A stretch of DNA of 64,000 nt from Roseomonas alba (GTDB lineage Bacteria; Pseudomonadota; Alphaproteobacteria; Acetobacterales; Acetobacteraceae): NCBI RefSeq assembly GCF_019430885.1, contig NZ_JAHYBZ010000001.1:806001-870000 (forward strand), in the 5' to 3' direction. The notes beneath the pieces were generated by a model, which saw nothing but the letters and a program-made list of their open reading frames with translations, searched no databases and was not told the DNA's origin. The first letter of the stretch is position 1. Each line of letters starts with the position of its first letter. The translations under genes and the position numbers were made by a program. Positions 35,052 to 44,276 of the stretch are shown piece by piece.

Positions 35052-36506
35052 TCAGACGCGGTTGCGCGTGACCAGCCGGCCCGGCTTCTCGCCCGTCGCG
35101 CCCTTGCCGGCCACGAAGACCGGCACACCGTTCGCCCAGACTTCCTCGATGCCCTCGGCGGCCTGCTTCGGCTCCTCGAAGGTTGCCTTGTCGATGACGG
35201 TGTCGGGGTCGAACAGCACGAGGTCGGCATAGGCGCCTTCGCGGATCTCGCCGCGGTCGATCATGCCGAAGAGGTTCGCGGTGCGGCCGGTCATCTTGTG
35301 GATGGCGGTCTCGAGGTTGAACAGGCGCAGCTCGCGCGAATAGTGGCCGAGCACGCGGGGGAAGGTGCCCCACAGGCGCGGATGCGGATGCGCGTCGTGC
35401 GGGATGCCATCCGAACCGATCACCGACATCGGATGGGCCATGATGCGGCGGACGTCTTCCTCATCCATCTGCCAGGTCACCTGGCCGGCGGGCAGCAGGC
35501 GCTGGGCGGCCTGGCGGATGTCGGTGTTCCAGCCGCGCGCGATGTCCGAGAGATACTTGCCCGACATTTCCGGATGCGGGATCGACCAGGTGATCATCAC
35601 CTTGAGGTCGTCGCGCAGCCGGTCCGGCATCAGCACGGTGGAGCCGGCCGGATAGGGGTACATGTCGAAATACATGTCCTGCGTCTGGTTGTAGATCTCG
35701 ATCAGCGGCAGGGTCTGGGTCGAGCGGCCGTAATTCTCCGGCATCGAGCATTTGTGGTGGCTGACCCAGACCGGCACGCCGACGCGCTTGCCGATCTTCG
35801 CGGTCTCCTCGATCGAGGCGAGGACGCGGTCGGCTTCGTCGCGCATATGCGTGACATAGAGGCCGTTGAAGGTGCGCAGCGGCTCGGCGACGGCGATGAC
35901 CTCCTCGGTCGTCGCATGCATGTTGGGCGGGTAGTACAGGCCGGTGGAGAAGCCCGAGGCGCCTTCCGCCAGCGAGTTCTTCACCCGCAGGCGCATGTGC
36001 TCGATCTCGGAATCCTTGGCGGTGCGCATCACGTCGCCGTCCATGGCCTCCACGCGCAGCGTCTGGTGGCCGACCAGGGCGTAGGTGTTCACCTCGGAAC
36101 CGCGCTTCTTCAGCTCATGCGCGTAGTCGCCGAAGCTGTCGAAACGCCACCAGCCATCCTCGCCGATCAGGTCGAGCGGGGGCGGCGGGACGCGCTTGAA
36201 GGTGGCCGGCGAGAGCGAGACGCCGCAATTGCCGACGACCACGGTGGTGACACCCTGGCTGATCTTGCAGGTCATGCATTCGGGCCCGCACATCACCGCG
36301 CGGTCGTCATGGGTATGGGCGTCAATGAAGCCGGGGGCGAGGGCCTTGCCGTTCGCCATCACCTCGCGGTCGGCGGTCGCGCCGCCGAGGTCGCCCACGC
36401 CGACGATCCGGTCGCCGGTCACGCCCACATCGCCGCGGCGGCGCGGGCCGCCCGTGCCGTCGAAGATCGTCGCATCGCGGATGATGAGGTCGCAGCGCAA
36501 GGCCAT
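35052..36506 (-). CDS. D-aminoacylase / N-acyl-D-amino-acid deacylase family amidohydrolase
   Basis: A 484-residue zinc amidohydrolase. After the small beta domain (DLIIRDATIFDGTGGPRRRG) comes the metal motif APGFIDAHTHDDRAVM. GVTTVVVGNCGVSLSP with the conserved Cys ligand, VSHHKCSMPENYG and VIGSDGIPHDAHPHPRLWGT follow. These are the features of D-aminoacylase and dihydroorotase-like relatives that hydrolyse N-acyl-D-amino acids. The start at 36506 follows AAGGGAG-type sequence. The patatin gene lies 89 nt upstream on the same strand. A role in recycling D-amino acids is plausible but not proven. Confidence 0.9.
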   Translation of the reverse strand: MALRCDLIIRDATIFDGTGGPRRRGDVGVTGDRIVGVGDLGGATADREVMANGKALAPGFIDAHTHDDRAVMCGPECMTCKISQGVTTVVVGNCGVSLSPATFKRVPPPPLDLIGEDGWWRFDSFGDYAHELKKRGSEVNTYALVGHQTLRVEAMDGDVMRTAKDSEIEHMRLRVKNSLAEGASGFSTGLYYPPNMHATTEEVIAVAEPLRTFNGLYVTHMRDEADRVLASIEETAKIGKRVGVPVWVSHHKCSMPENYGRSTQTLPLIEIYNQTQDMYFDMYPYPAGSTVLMPDRLRDDLKVMITWSIPHPEMSGKYLSDIARGWNTDIRQAAQRLLPAGQVTWQMDEEDVRRIMAHPMSVIGSDGIPHDAHPHPRLWGTFPRVLGHYSRELRLFNLETAIHKMTGRTANLFGMIDRGEIREGAYADLVLFDPDTVIDKATFEEPKQAAEGIEEVWANGVPVFVAGKGATGEKPGRLVTRNRV

Positions 36507-36595
36507 GGTCGCAGATCCCAAGGGAGGTAAGCAGCCAATGATGGACCGGGCCGCTGCCGGGCGAAACCCCGCGACCGCGGCCGGACCGATTCCGG

Positions 36596-37585
36596 CTACG
36601 GCGCGCGCAGCGAACCGTCGGCGGCAAAGGCCGCGAGGGACCGGACCGCGCTGTGGTAGCCGATCTCGATGATCTCCTCGACGCGGTCGAAGTCGAGGAA
36701 GCGGATATGGCCGAGCGGCGGCTGGATCACGAGGTCCGGGCGGTCGAGGGTCAGACGGCCCTCGGTGATGCGGCTTTCCATGATGTTGATGGAGGCGAGG
36801 AGCACCTCGAAGATGTTGGGCATCGGTTCCTCGCACGGTGGTCGGCGCGCGGCCTGATCGCGAGGAGGGGCATCGGGCGCCTGGAGCCGCGCGGCGAGGT
36901 CCTGGATCGCCTGGCGCAGGGTCTGTGCCCAGCCGGGCCAGGCGCCAGGTTCCGCCGCCGAGGGCTCCCGCATCAGGATGGGCTTGAGGTTCTTGCCCTC
37001 CACGATGCCGTGGTTGAGGTCCACGGCGATGACGGCCTCGGCGCCCAGGGCGCGCGCGGCCGTGACCGGAACGGGGTTCACGAGCCCGCCATCGACGAGG
37101 ATACGGCCGTTCCAGCGGACCGGCGTGAGGATGCCGGGCACCGAGATGCTGGCGCGCACGGCGTCGATCACGTCGCCGCTGCTGATGACGACTTCCTCGC
37201 CGCTGGCGACATCGGTGGCGACGGCGGCGAAGGGTTTCGGCAGCGCCGCGATGGTTTCGGAGGGCACATGACTGCGGACCAGTTCGCTGATGCGCGCCCC
37301 GTCGAGTAGGCCCGATTTCGGCAGCACGACATCGAAGAAGGAGGCGACGCGCCGGCGGTCGAAGGACTGGAAGGTGGCCGCCAGGCTGTCGAGCTTCCCT
37401 GCCGCATAGACCGCGCCGATCAGCGCGCCGATGCTGGTGCCGGCGACGACGTCGACCGGGATCCTGGCTTCGTGCAGGGCGCGCAGCACGCCGATATGCG
37501 CGAGGCCCCGCGCGGAGCCGCTGCCCAGCGCAAGGCCGATCGTCTTCCCGGCGCGTGGCGCGGCATGCGGCATCGACGTCTTCAT
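36596..37585 (-). CDS. Patatin-like phospholipase (RssA-like)
   Basis: A 329-residue Ser-Asp dyad acyl hydrolase. The oxyanion loop is ALGSGSARGLAHIGVL, the nucleophile elbow VAGTSIGALIGAVYA, and the catalytic Asp sits in LVDGGLVNPVPVTAAR. The short bacterial form resembles RssA/YchK. The C-terminal third (after about residue 215) has a Pro/Ala/Arg-rich linker and a block beginning NIFEVLLASINIMESRITEG. The start ATG at 37585 was chosen because the upstream frame is not conserved-looking. It is divergent from nrdJ. Confidence 0.87.
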   Translation of the reverse strand: MKTSMPHAAPRAGKTIGLALGSGSARGLAHIGVLRALHEARIPVDVVAGTSIGALIGAVYAAGKLDSLAATFQSFDRRRVASFFDVVLPKSGLLDGARISELVRSHVPSETIAALPKPFAAVATDVASGEEVVISSGDVIDAVRASISVPGILTPVRWNGRILVDGGLVNPVPVTAARALGAEAVIAVDLNHGIVEGKNLKPILMREPSAAEPGAWPGWAQTLRQAIQDLAARLQAPDAPPRDQAARRPPCEEPMPNIFEVLLASINIMESRITEGRLTLDRPDLVIQPPLGHIRFLDFDRVEEIIEIGYHSAVRSLAAFAADGSLRAP

Positions 37586-37776
37586 CCTGCTCCCGCGCCA
37601 TCCGGCATCCGCAGCGGCGGCGCCTCCAGATTCGGGCCGCGATCGATGGTTGTCCATGCCGGGCCGGCCGCCTGCGGGGTCACCACAGCGGCCGCGGCGC
37701 GGCAAAGGCAGGGGCTGCCTGGGCTTTTCGCCGGCATCGGGCGGGAGCCGGCCGGGAACCACGATTCGCAACAGGT

Positions 37777-37824
37777 GAACCAGTTCTAGTGGCGGCTTGG
37801 CCTGCCAGACACCATATGTAGTGA
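37777..37824 (+). promoter_or_regulatory. NrdR box pair upstream of nrdJ
   Basis: The strong box ACACCATATGTAGTGA (37809-37824) fits the NrdR consensus acaCwAtATaTwGtgt at about 13 of 16 positions. A weaker half-conserved box at 37777-37792 (with TAGTG in register) lies 32 nt upstream, the usual tandem spacing. NrdR represses ribonucleotide reductase genes when dATP is high. The rest of this 318-nt divergent gap shows no other feature. Confidence 0.7.
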
Positions 37825-37903
37825 CGTGGACGGCGAATCACTGATAGCGTGTCGCAACACCGGGGCGGCGCGAGGGGGCGCCCTCCTGACGGGGACAGAT
37901 GCA

Positions 37904-40315
37904 ATGGACGGTATGCAGGCCGGTGCCCTTCGGGCGCCGAACGGGATGGTGCGGCCTTTGCCCGGGGGAGCCTTCGGGGAGGAGAAACTGCCGCCGCGCC
38001 CGCTCGATGCCGGCATGGGACTCGCCGTTGCGCGCCGCACCGTGTTCCGCCCGGACGATGCCGAATGCTTCGGCCGCGTCGCCGACCGCGTTTCCGAAGG
38101 CAACATGTCGCTGCTGGGCCGGGCGCTCTCGCCGCGGGATCGCATCGAGCGCGACCGGCTGCGCAACGCGATCGCCACGGGCGCGCTGATCACCTCCGGC
38201 CGGCACCTCCAGCATGGCGATGCGCAGCAGGCCAGCCGCAACATGGAGGTCTTCACCAATTGCGCGACGGCCATCGCCTCCTTCACCAAGTTCTACCTGC
38301 TGCTGAACGGATCGGGCGTCGGCCGGGCCTATGACGACGCGCTGATGGCGGTGGATTGGGCGCGCGCGCCGCGCGTGCTGCTGCGCCTGTCGCGCGACCA
38401 TGCCGATTTTCCGCACGACCGCGCGGCGCTGCACCGCTTCGGCACCGAATTCGGCCTGCTGCCCTGGGGCGCGGCCGAGGCCGACACCGACGAGGCCGCC
38501 ATCCGCGCCTTCATCGACCGCGAATGGACGGATGCGGCCCCCGCCGACGCGATCCGCGTGATCATCGAGGACAGCCGCGAAGGTTGGGCCAAGGCGATCG
38601 AGACCATTGAGAGCCTCGCCTTCGCAGGGGCCGAGGACCGGACGCTGCTGCTCGATTTCTCGGCCATCCGCCCGCGTGGGGCGCCGATCGGCGGCATGCA
38701 GGGTCGGCCGGCCTCGGGCCCGCTGTCGCTGATGCGCGCGGTGATGGCGATCCGGCGTGATGTCATCGAACCCGCGCGCGACGGCCGCCTGCCGGATGCC
38801 TGGGAACAGGCGATGCTGGTCGATCACTTCCTGTCGGTGGAAGTGCAGGTCGGCGGCGCCCGTCGTGCCGCGCGCATGGCGACGAAGAACTGGCGCGACC
38901 CGGGCATCATCCGCTTCATCCGGGCGAAGTCCGAGGGCGGGCTGTGGACGGCGAACAACTCGGTGATGGTCGATGCCGCCTTCTGGCGCGGCGTGCAGGC
39001 TGCCCGCGCCGGGTCCGCGCGCGCCGAGGACCGCCGCGCGCTGGAGGTCTTCGAGGAAGTCACCCGTTGCGCCTTCGTCAATGGCGAGCCCGGCTTCATC
39101 AATGGCGACATGCTGGAGGACCACCGCACCGGCCGCGCGCGGGAAAAGCCCGTGCACCATGACGGTCGCGACGTCCGGTCGCAGCGCTACCAGGTGGACC
39201 AGGCCGCCGCACTTCTCGCGGATCTGTCGGCGCGCGCGGCCGAGGCGCATTTCCCCTGCACGACCAATCCCTGCGGCGAGATCGTGCTGCACGTGACCGG
39301 CGGCTATTGCGTCATCGCCGATTTCGCGCCGCTGCTGGCCTGCCCGGTCGATCCGGCGAGCGTGCTGCCCGGCATCATGCCCGATGCCATGGCGGCGGAA
39401 TGGGATAACCGCGTCGAGGACGCCGTGCGCCTTGGCGTGCGTTTCCTGATGCGGGCGAATTCCATGGATGCGCTCTATGGCGAGGAGGTGCGGCGCACCA
39501 ACCGCATGGGGATCGGCCCGACCGGTCTGCATGAATGGGCCTGGGCGCGGTTCGGCCTCGGCTTCGACGATCTGCTGGACGAGGACAGATCCGCACCGTT
39601 CTGGGAGGCGCTGGCCCGCTTCTCCGAGGCCGCGAAGGACGAGGCGGACGCCTATGCCGAGGAACTCGGCCGGGTGCGGCCCTTCACGGTGACGACGGTG
39701 AAGCCGGCGGGCACGACCTCGAAGCTGTTCGGCCTGACCGAGGGCGCGCACCTGCCGGCCCGCCGCCAGTATCTGCGCTGGGTGCAGTTCAAGGGCACCA
39801 AGGGCGAGTCCGGCAACTGGCTGTCGGATTCCGACCCGCTGCTCGCGGATTACGAGGCGCGCGGCTATCCGGTGCGGGCGCTGCGCTCCTTCCCCGGCAT
39901 GTCGATCGTCGGCTTCCCGACCCTGCCGCTGATCCAGCGCCTGGGCGTCGGCGACCGGCTGAAGACCGCGCCGGAAGCGAGCCCGGAAGACCAGTATCGC
40001 TGGCTCGCCCTGATGGAACGCCACTGGATCGGGGCGGAGCGGGGGAACCAGATCTCTTACACGCTGAAGGTCTATACCGACCGGCACGATCTGGAGGCCT
40101 TCCGCGACATGCTGCTGACGCATCAGCCGCATGTGCGCTGCTGCGCGGTGCTGCCGTCGGCGCCGGACGCGGCCCTCGGCTACGAATACCTGCCCGAGGA
40201 GGAAGTCACCGAGGAAGAGTTCCAGGCGATCGTCGCCGCGATCCGCGATCCCGCGCTGCATGAGGCGCTGGACATGGCGCATCTGGCCTGCGCGAGCGGG
40301 GTCTGCCCGATATGA
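37904..40315 (+). CDS. nrdJ: Adenosylcobalamin-dependent (class II) ribonucleotide reductase
   Basis: An 803-residue monomer-type class II reductase resembling the RTPR group. FTNCATAIASFTKFYLLLNG carries the first active-site Cys. TNPCGEIVLHVTGGYC holds the thiyl Cys, catalytic Glu and third Cys. GIGPTGLHEWAWARF and VTTVKPAGTTSKLFGLTEGA follow. The C-terminal CASGVCPI provides the shuttle Cys pair. It reduces ribonucleotides using cobalamin and does not need oxygen. The start at 37904 is preferred over a GTG at 37826 because the latter would begin almost inside the NrdR box. The NrdR box upstream supports the call. Confidence 0.92.
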   Translation: MDGMQAGALRAPNGMVRPLPGGAFGEEKLPPRPLDAGMGLAVARRTVFRPDDAECFGRVADRVSEGNMSLLGRALSPRDRIERDRLRNAIATGALITSGRHLQHGDAQQASRNMEVFTNCATAIASFTKFYLLLNGSGVGRAYDDALMAVDWARAPRVLLRLSRDHADFPHDRAALHRFGTEFGLLPWGAAEADTDEAAIRAFIDREWTDAAPADAIRVIIEDSREGWAKAIETIESLAFAGAEDRTLLLDFSAIRPRGAPIGGMQGRPASGPLSLMRAVMAIRRDVIEPARDGRLPDAWEQAMLVDHFLSVEVQVGGARRAARMATKNWRDPGIIRFIRAKSEGGLWTANNSVMVDAAFWRGVQAARAGSARAEDRRALEVFEEVTRCAFVNGEPGFINGDMLEDHRTGRAREKPVHHDGRDVRSQRYQVDQAAALLADLSARAAEAHFPCTTNPCGEIVLHVTGGYCVIADFAPLLACPVDPASVLPGIMPDAMAAEWDNRVEDAVRLGVRFLMRANSMDALYGEEVRRTNRMGIGPTGLHEWAWARFGLGFDDLLDEDRSAPFWEALARFSEAAKDEADAYAEELGRVRPFTVTTVKPAGTTSKLFGLTEGAHLPARRQYLRWVQFKGTKGESGNWLSDSDPLLADYEARGYPVRALRSFPGMSIVGFPTLPLIQRLGVGDRLKTAPEASPEDQYRWLALMERHWIGAERGNQISYTLKVYTDRHDLEAFRDMLLTHQPHVRCCAVLPSAPDAALGYEYLPEEEVTEEEFQAIVAAIRDPALHEALDMAHLACASGVCPI

Positions 40316-40355
40316 CAGCGCGACTTGGAGGAGGGGGGCTTCGCTCCTCTTGCAA

Positions 40356-40440
40356 GTCTCGCGGGCGGTGTCCGTTGCCCGGTGCGGTGCCGCTGGGGAG
40401 GCCGAAGCCCTCTGGGGTGAACGAGCCCGCTTCAAACCTC
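40356..40440 (+). repeat. Dispersed segment, family D, copy 2
   Basis: Contains GTCTCGCGGGCGGTGTCCG, GAGGCCGAAGCCC and CTGGGGTGAACGAGCCCGCT, matching 16074-16168 in order. It is directly followed by a 14-bp stem at 40455-40485 (CCCATTGACGTTGC pairing with GCAACGTCGATGGG). The gap 40316-40738 holds only repeats. Confidence 0.65.
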
Positions 40441-40628
40441 ACCCCGCCTGGGGCCCCATTGACGTTGCAGGGCAACGTCGATGGGCTCCCAGGCCACGGA
40501 TGGTCTGGATCACCGGCACCTGGTTCATGGCAGGACGGCCGCACGAGGCCGAGCCCTGCGCTTCGGGCGCGAGAGCGAGTCCCGGCACGCATTCCGGCCG
40601 GGATGCCAGGCGCCAAATCGAGGGTTGC

Positions 40629-40690
40629 AAAGGCCCCTCGGCCTTTGCTGGGACAGGGATCGGGGAAGGGGCAAAGCCCCAGCGCGCTCC
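40629..40690 (-). repeat. Family A-like repeat
   Basis: AAAGGCC-CCTC-GGCCTTT stem (40629-40647), then a GGGGAAGGGGCAAAGCCCC stretch resembling hairpin 1, read on the minus strand. It closes the repeat-filled gap after nrdJ, about 50 nt before the stop of the radical SAM gene. Confidence 0.5.
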
Positions 40691-40738
40691 CGCCGTCAGG
40701 GCCTCATCTGCACCCATATGGGGCGGCCCCCAGCGACC

Positions 40739-42823
40739 TCATTCCGCCGCGATCACACCCGCCCGTCGCGTCATCCCGGCCGACCCGTCCGCCGGCAGGC
40801 ACTGTCGCACCTGGGATTCCACCCGGATGCGCGTGACCAGCTTCGACAGCCCGCGGATATGCGTCGTCCAGGTCGCCAGTGACATGCGCATCTCGCGCTC
40901 GCCTTCCTCGGTGAGCTCGAACCGGTAGAGCTGCGGCTCCTCCAGCCGGAACGCCGCCGGGCCAGTCCAGTCGCCCGACGCGATCCAGGCCGGGAAGTCG
41001 TAGTGCAGCACCGCCTCGGTGGGCGCGAGGATCTCCTCCTCCGTCAGCCCCGTGGCGTGGATCAGGCGGATGAAGCTGTGGAAGTCGGCCCAGAAGCGGT
41101 CGAAATCCGGGATGGTCGCCGGCACGCCCTTCGCGTCCAGCAGCGCGCGCGATGCCTTCATGGCCGCGTCGCACACCGCGTCCCAGATGAAGAAGGAGGC
41201 GATGGCACGATACCGGTACATCAGGTTGTCGCCGATATCCCCACGGCCGAGCTTCTGGAAGTTCTCCTCCTGCGCATAGAAGTCGATGCAGGCGTCGCGC
41301 GTGGGAAACAGCTCACCCTTGGTCTCGCCGACGAAGGCGTCAAGGAAGCCTCGCACCGTCTCGTCGCCTTCCTCCAGCGCCGGCAGCATCGCCTTCCACC
41401 ATTCGGCGTTGGTGATGCCGTGCGCGCGGCAGAACGCCACCACATGCGCGAACCACCCGTCGTTCCAGAACACGCTGGAGATTAGGTGGTATTTGCGGCA
41501 GGTGATGTAGTCCTCGAAGGGCAGGGTGTCGGTGGCGACGATGATCTCCTCGACATCGAACACCTTGCGGTCCTCGAAGACGCCGAAATTGCGCGGCAGC
41601 ACGCGGAAGCGCGTATCGAACTTGAAGGTCTCGCGGCTCTCGAGCTTCTCCATCTCGGAGCCCTTGAGCATCATCGCCTGGAAGTTGTGCATCTGGTCGA
41701 TGTTGGAATCGAGCAGGGTGGTCAGCCCGTGCAGATGCGTCTCCAGCGATTCGCCCGGCAAGCCGAGGATGAGGTCGGAGATCGACTTCAGCCCGCGCCC
41801 GCGCATATGGACTTCCAGCGCCTTGTAGGCGTCGAGCTTGATGGTGTCGCGCTTGATCTTGCGCAGCACATTCTCATCCAGCGACTGCACCGCCTGGTAG
41901 AGCACCAGCGCGCCGGAGACCTGCTCGACCGACTTGATGATGCGCTCGGGCCTGTTCTTGCCGGTGGTGGCATCGATGAAGGTCGGCCAGCCATAGTCGC
42001 GCTGCATCTGGCCGATATAGCCGGAGATGTCGATGTCGCGCTCGAACATGCCGTAGTTGGAATCGGCGATGCGCAGCGTGCCCATCTTGGGCGAGCGTTC
42101 CTTGATGCGCCGGGCGATGTAGTGGATTTCCTCCTTCATCCGCTCGACGTCGAAATTATGCACCTTCGTGTACCAGGACGTGCCCTGGGCGCAGAAGGTG
42201 CAGGTGAAGGGGCAGCCGCGGTTGGTCTCGATCATCGGCGCGAGGCGCCCGTCGAAGAACTCGTCCTGGATGCCGGTGAGCCAGGGGGAGGGGATCTCGT
42301 TCACCTCGCGGTGGCGCGGCTTGGTCGCGCTGCGCACGAGCTGGCCTTCCGGGTTGCGCCAGATGGTGCTCTCCATCCCGCGCTTGCCCCACACCTTGTG
42401 GTCGAGCCCGCAATCCTGGAACACCGAGACGAGCTGGGCGGCGGCGAAATCCGCCTCGCCGGTGATGTAGACGTCGATCTCGGGATACTGGTCGACATAG
42501 GCGATCTGCCGATCGGGCTCGATCGGGATGTTGGGCCCGCCCATCACCGTCAGCACGTTCGGATTGGCCTGCTTGGCCAGGCGGAAGAAGGCGCGCGACA
42601 GGGCCTCGTTCCACACATAGTTGGACAGCATCAGCACGTCGGGCGGGTCATCCCGCAGCGCTTGCATCAGCCGGTCCGGATAGACGAAGAGACGGCTGAC
42701 CGTGTCTGCATTGTCCCGGTCCATCACCGCCTTCATGTAGGCGACGCCGAGTGGCATGCAGTCATTCGCCAATACACCACCGGTATTGTAGCGCAGGTCG
42801 CCGAGATACACGCGCGTAGCCAT
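40739..42823 (-). CDS. B12-binding-domain radical SAM enzyme
   Basis: A 694-residue protein. The N-terminal 150 residues look like a Rossmann cobalamin-binding domain (DPPDVLMLSNYVWNEALSRA, VLTVMGGPNIPIEPDRQI). The radical SAM core follows, with the 4Fe-4S motif NRGCPFTCTFCAQGTSW near residue 220 and ISDLILGLPGESLETHLHGL further on. A long C-terminal helical region (about 450-694) is not recognised. Such enzymes use SAM and often methylcobalamin for difficult methylations or rearrangements. The start at 42823 has CAGGAGAA upstream. The gene is divergent from a ThDP decarboxylase pair. The substrate is unknown. Confidence 0.85.
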   Translation of the reverse strand: MATRVYLGDLRYNTGGVLANDCMPLGVAYMKAVMDRDNADTVSRLFVYPDRLMQALRDDPPDVLMLSNYVWNEALSRAFFRLAKQANPNVLTVMGGPNIPIEPDRQIAYVDQYPEIDVYITGEADFAAAQLVSVFQDCGLDHKVWGKRGMESTIWRNPEGQLVRSATKPRHREVNEIPSPWLTGIQDEFFDGRLAPMIETNRGCPFTCTFCAQGTSWYTKVHNFDVERMKEEIHYIARRIKERSPKMGTLRIADSNYGMFERDIDISGYIGQMQRDYGWPTFIDATTGKNRPERIIKSVEQVSGALVLYQAVQSLDENVLRKIKRDTIKLDAYKALEVHMRGRGLKSISDLILGLPGESLETHLHGLTTLLDSNIDQMHNFQAMMLKGSEMEKLESRETFKFDTRFRVLPRNFGVFEDRKVFDVEEIIVATDTLPFEDYITCRKYHLISSVFWNDGWFAHVVAFCRAHGITNAEWWKAMLPALEEGDETVRGFLDAFVGETKGELFPTRDACIDFYAQEENFQKLGRGDIGDNLMYRYRAIASFFIWDAVCDAAMKASRALLDAKGVPATIPDFDRFWADFHSFIRLIHATGLTEEEILAPTEAVLHYDFPAWIASGDWTGPAAFRLEEPQLYRFELTEEGEREMRMSLATWTTHIRGLSKLVTRIRVESQVRQCLPADGSAGMTRRAGVIAAE

Positions 42824-42924
42824 GCCAACATTCTCCTGCTGGCGCACATGGGCCCCGGGGGCCGGGACCACGGCGCGGTTTCCCTGGCGCAAACCGACAG
42901 GTCGCGGATCGCCGCCTGAGCCGC

Positions 42925-42943
42925 TACCGTTACGGAAACGGTA
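42925..42943. promoter_or_regulatory. Inverted repeat in the radical SAM / decarboxylase divergent region
   Basis: TACCGTT-ACGGA-AACGGTA, perfect 7-bp arms. It lies 102 nt before the radical SAM start and 204 nt before the decarboxylase start. It resembles a TetR-type operator. The remainder of this 323-nt gap shows no gene or repeat-family member. Confidence 0.45.
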
Positions 42944-43146
42944 ACAAGCTCCGTGATGCATCGCAACAAGTCGTAACGAATCATGATGGATCGTTCGCCC
43001 CGGCTTCCAGGGCGTGCCGGGCGATGCTGTTGCACTACCGCATCGGACGCTGTGACCGCGGGCACAGGTTGTCGGGTGGGCGCCGGTCTTGGCGGGTGCA
43101 TCTCGTGGTGCGATACCGGCCAGCGCAGCGAGGAGATATCCACCCG

Positions 43147-43677
43147 ATGACGAGCGCGACCGATGCGCCACCCACGACTTGGCACGGCATTTTCCGTCAG
43201 GCGCTGAAGGACAACGATGTCCGCCTGGTCACCTATGTTCCCGACAACGTTCTGCGTCCGCTGATCGACGGCTGCCACGCCGATCCCTACTTCACCACCT
43301 TCCCCTGCGCGCGTGAGGAAGAGGCCGTCGGCATCGTGACCGGCGCCTACATGGCCGGGACGCGCGGCATCGTCATGATGCAGACCTCGGGCTTCGCCAC
43401 GCTGCCGAATGCGCTCGCCTCGCTGCCCGTCGCTTTCCAGGTGCCGGTGCTGATGGTCGTCTCCGAACGCGGCACGATGGGCGAGTTCAATCCGGGCCAG
43501 GCGATCGTCTGCCGCACCATGCGCCCGATCCTCGATTCCATGGGCATCGAGCACCATACGGTGACGCGGCTGGACGAGGCCGCCTTCATGATCGACCGGA
43601 CCATCCGCCAGGCCTTCGCCACGCGCTGGCCTGCCTGCCTGATCATCTCCCCGCTGCTGAGCGGAGGCCGCAAGTGA
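43147..43677 (+). CDS. ThDP-dependent decarboxylase alpha subunit (sulfopyruvate/phosphonopyruvate type)
   Basis: A 176-residue Pyr domain of a thiamine-diphosphate enzyme split into two proteins. VRLVTYVPDNVLRPLIDGCH at the start, FPCAREEEAVGIVTGAYMAG with the activating Glu, and MMQTSGFATLPNALASL are typical of ComD-type sulfopyruvate decarboxylase and the N-terminal half of phosphonopyruvate decarboxylase. The start is ATG at 43147. The stop overlaps the GTG start of the beta subunit (GTGA), implying stoichiometric coupled synthesis. No PEP mutase or coenzyme M genes are nearby, so the 2-oxo-acid substrate is open. Confidence 0.85.
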   Translation: MTSATDAPPTTWHGIFRQALKDNDVRLVTYVPDNVLRPLIDGCHADPYFTTFPCAREEEAVGIVTGAYMAGTRGIVMMQTSGFATLPNALASLPVAFQVPVLMVVSERGTMGEFNPGQAIVCRTMRPILDSMGIEHHTVTRLDEAAFMIDRTIRQAFATRWPACLIISPLLSGGRK

Positions 43678-44276
43678 CCGACACCACTGACAACCTGCAC
43701 GTCATGAACCGCGCCGCGCTGACCAAGCGCCTGGTCGCGGGGCTGAAGAACCGCGAGGCGGTGATCGGCGGCATCGGCAATTCCAACTGGGACCTCTGGG
43801 GTTCGGGCAAGGAGCGTGGCGAGAACTTCTACATGCTCGGCTCGATGGGCCTCACCGCGCCGATCGCCTTCGGCGTCGCCATCGCCCAGCCGAACCGCCA
43901 TGTCTTCGCGCTGGAGGGTGACGGCTCGCTGCTGATGCAGCTTGGCTGCCTGTCGACCATCGCGGCGCAGAAGCCGAAGAACCTGACGATCGTGCTGTGG
44001 GACAACGGCATCTACCAGATCACCGGCGGGCAGGGGACTCCGGCGAAGACCGCGGGCACCGACCTCGTTGGCATCGCGCGTGCTTCCGGCATCACCAGCG
44101 CGGCCTGGGCTGCGGATGAGGCGGAGTTCGACGCGCTGGTCGCGAAGGCGCTGGCGACCGACGGGCCGCATGTGATCGGCGTGAAGATCGACAGCGAGCC
44201 GGGGCGGAACCAGACGGACCGCGATCCGATCCGCTTCCGCGAATCCTTCATGCGGGCGATGGCGCAGAGCGTCTGA
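43674..44276 (+). CDS. ThDP-dependent decarboxylase beta subunit
   Basis: The 200-residue PP domain partner. The ThDP-Mg motif begins ALEGDGSLLMQLGCL and ends in WDNGIYQITGGQGT. It begins with GTG at 43674 inside the alpha stop. The architecture matches ComE and the C-terminal half of phosphonopyruvate decarboxylase. Its stop codon TGA is the first three bases of a 133-nt repeat, so the gene end and the repeat are fused. Confidence 0.87.
   Translation: MTDTTDNLHVMNRAALTKRLVAGLKNREAVIGGIGNSNWDLWGSGKERGENFYMLGSMGLTAPIAFGVAIAQPNRHVFALEGDGSLLMQLGCLSTIAAQKPKNLTIVLWDNGIYQITGGQGTPAKTAGTDLVGIARASGITSAAWAADEAEFDALVAKALATDGPHVIGVKIDSEPGRNQTDRDPIRFRESFMRAMAQSV

Noticed and set aside
37586-37903. Cobalamin riboswitch before nrdJ
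   Set aside because: No B12-box-like core or expected fold was recognised; the NrdR box explains regulation better.
37826-37903. GTG at 37826 as the nrdJ start
   Set aside because: It would begin two bases after the NrdR box, leaving no room for a promoter downstream of that operator, and the extra 26 residues are not reductase-like.
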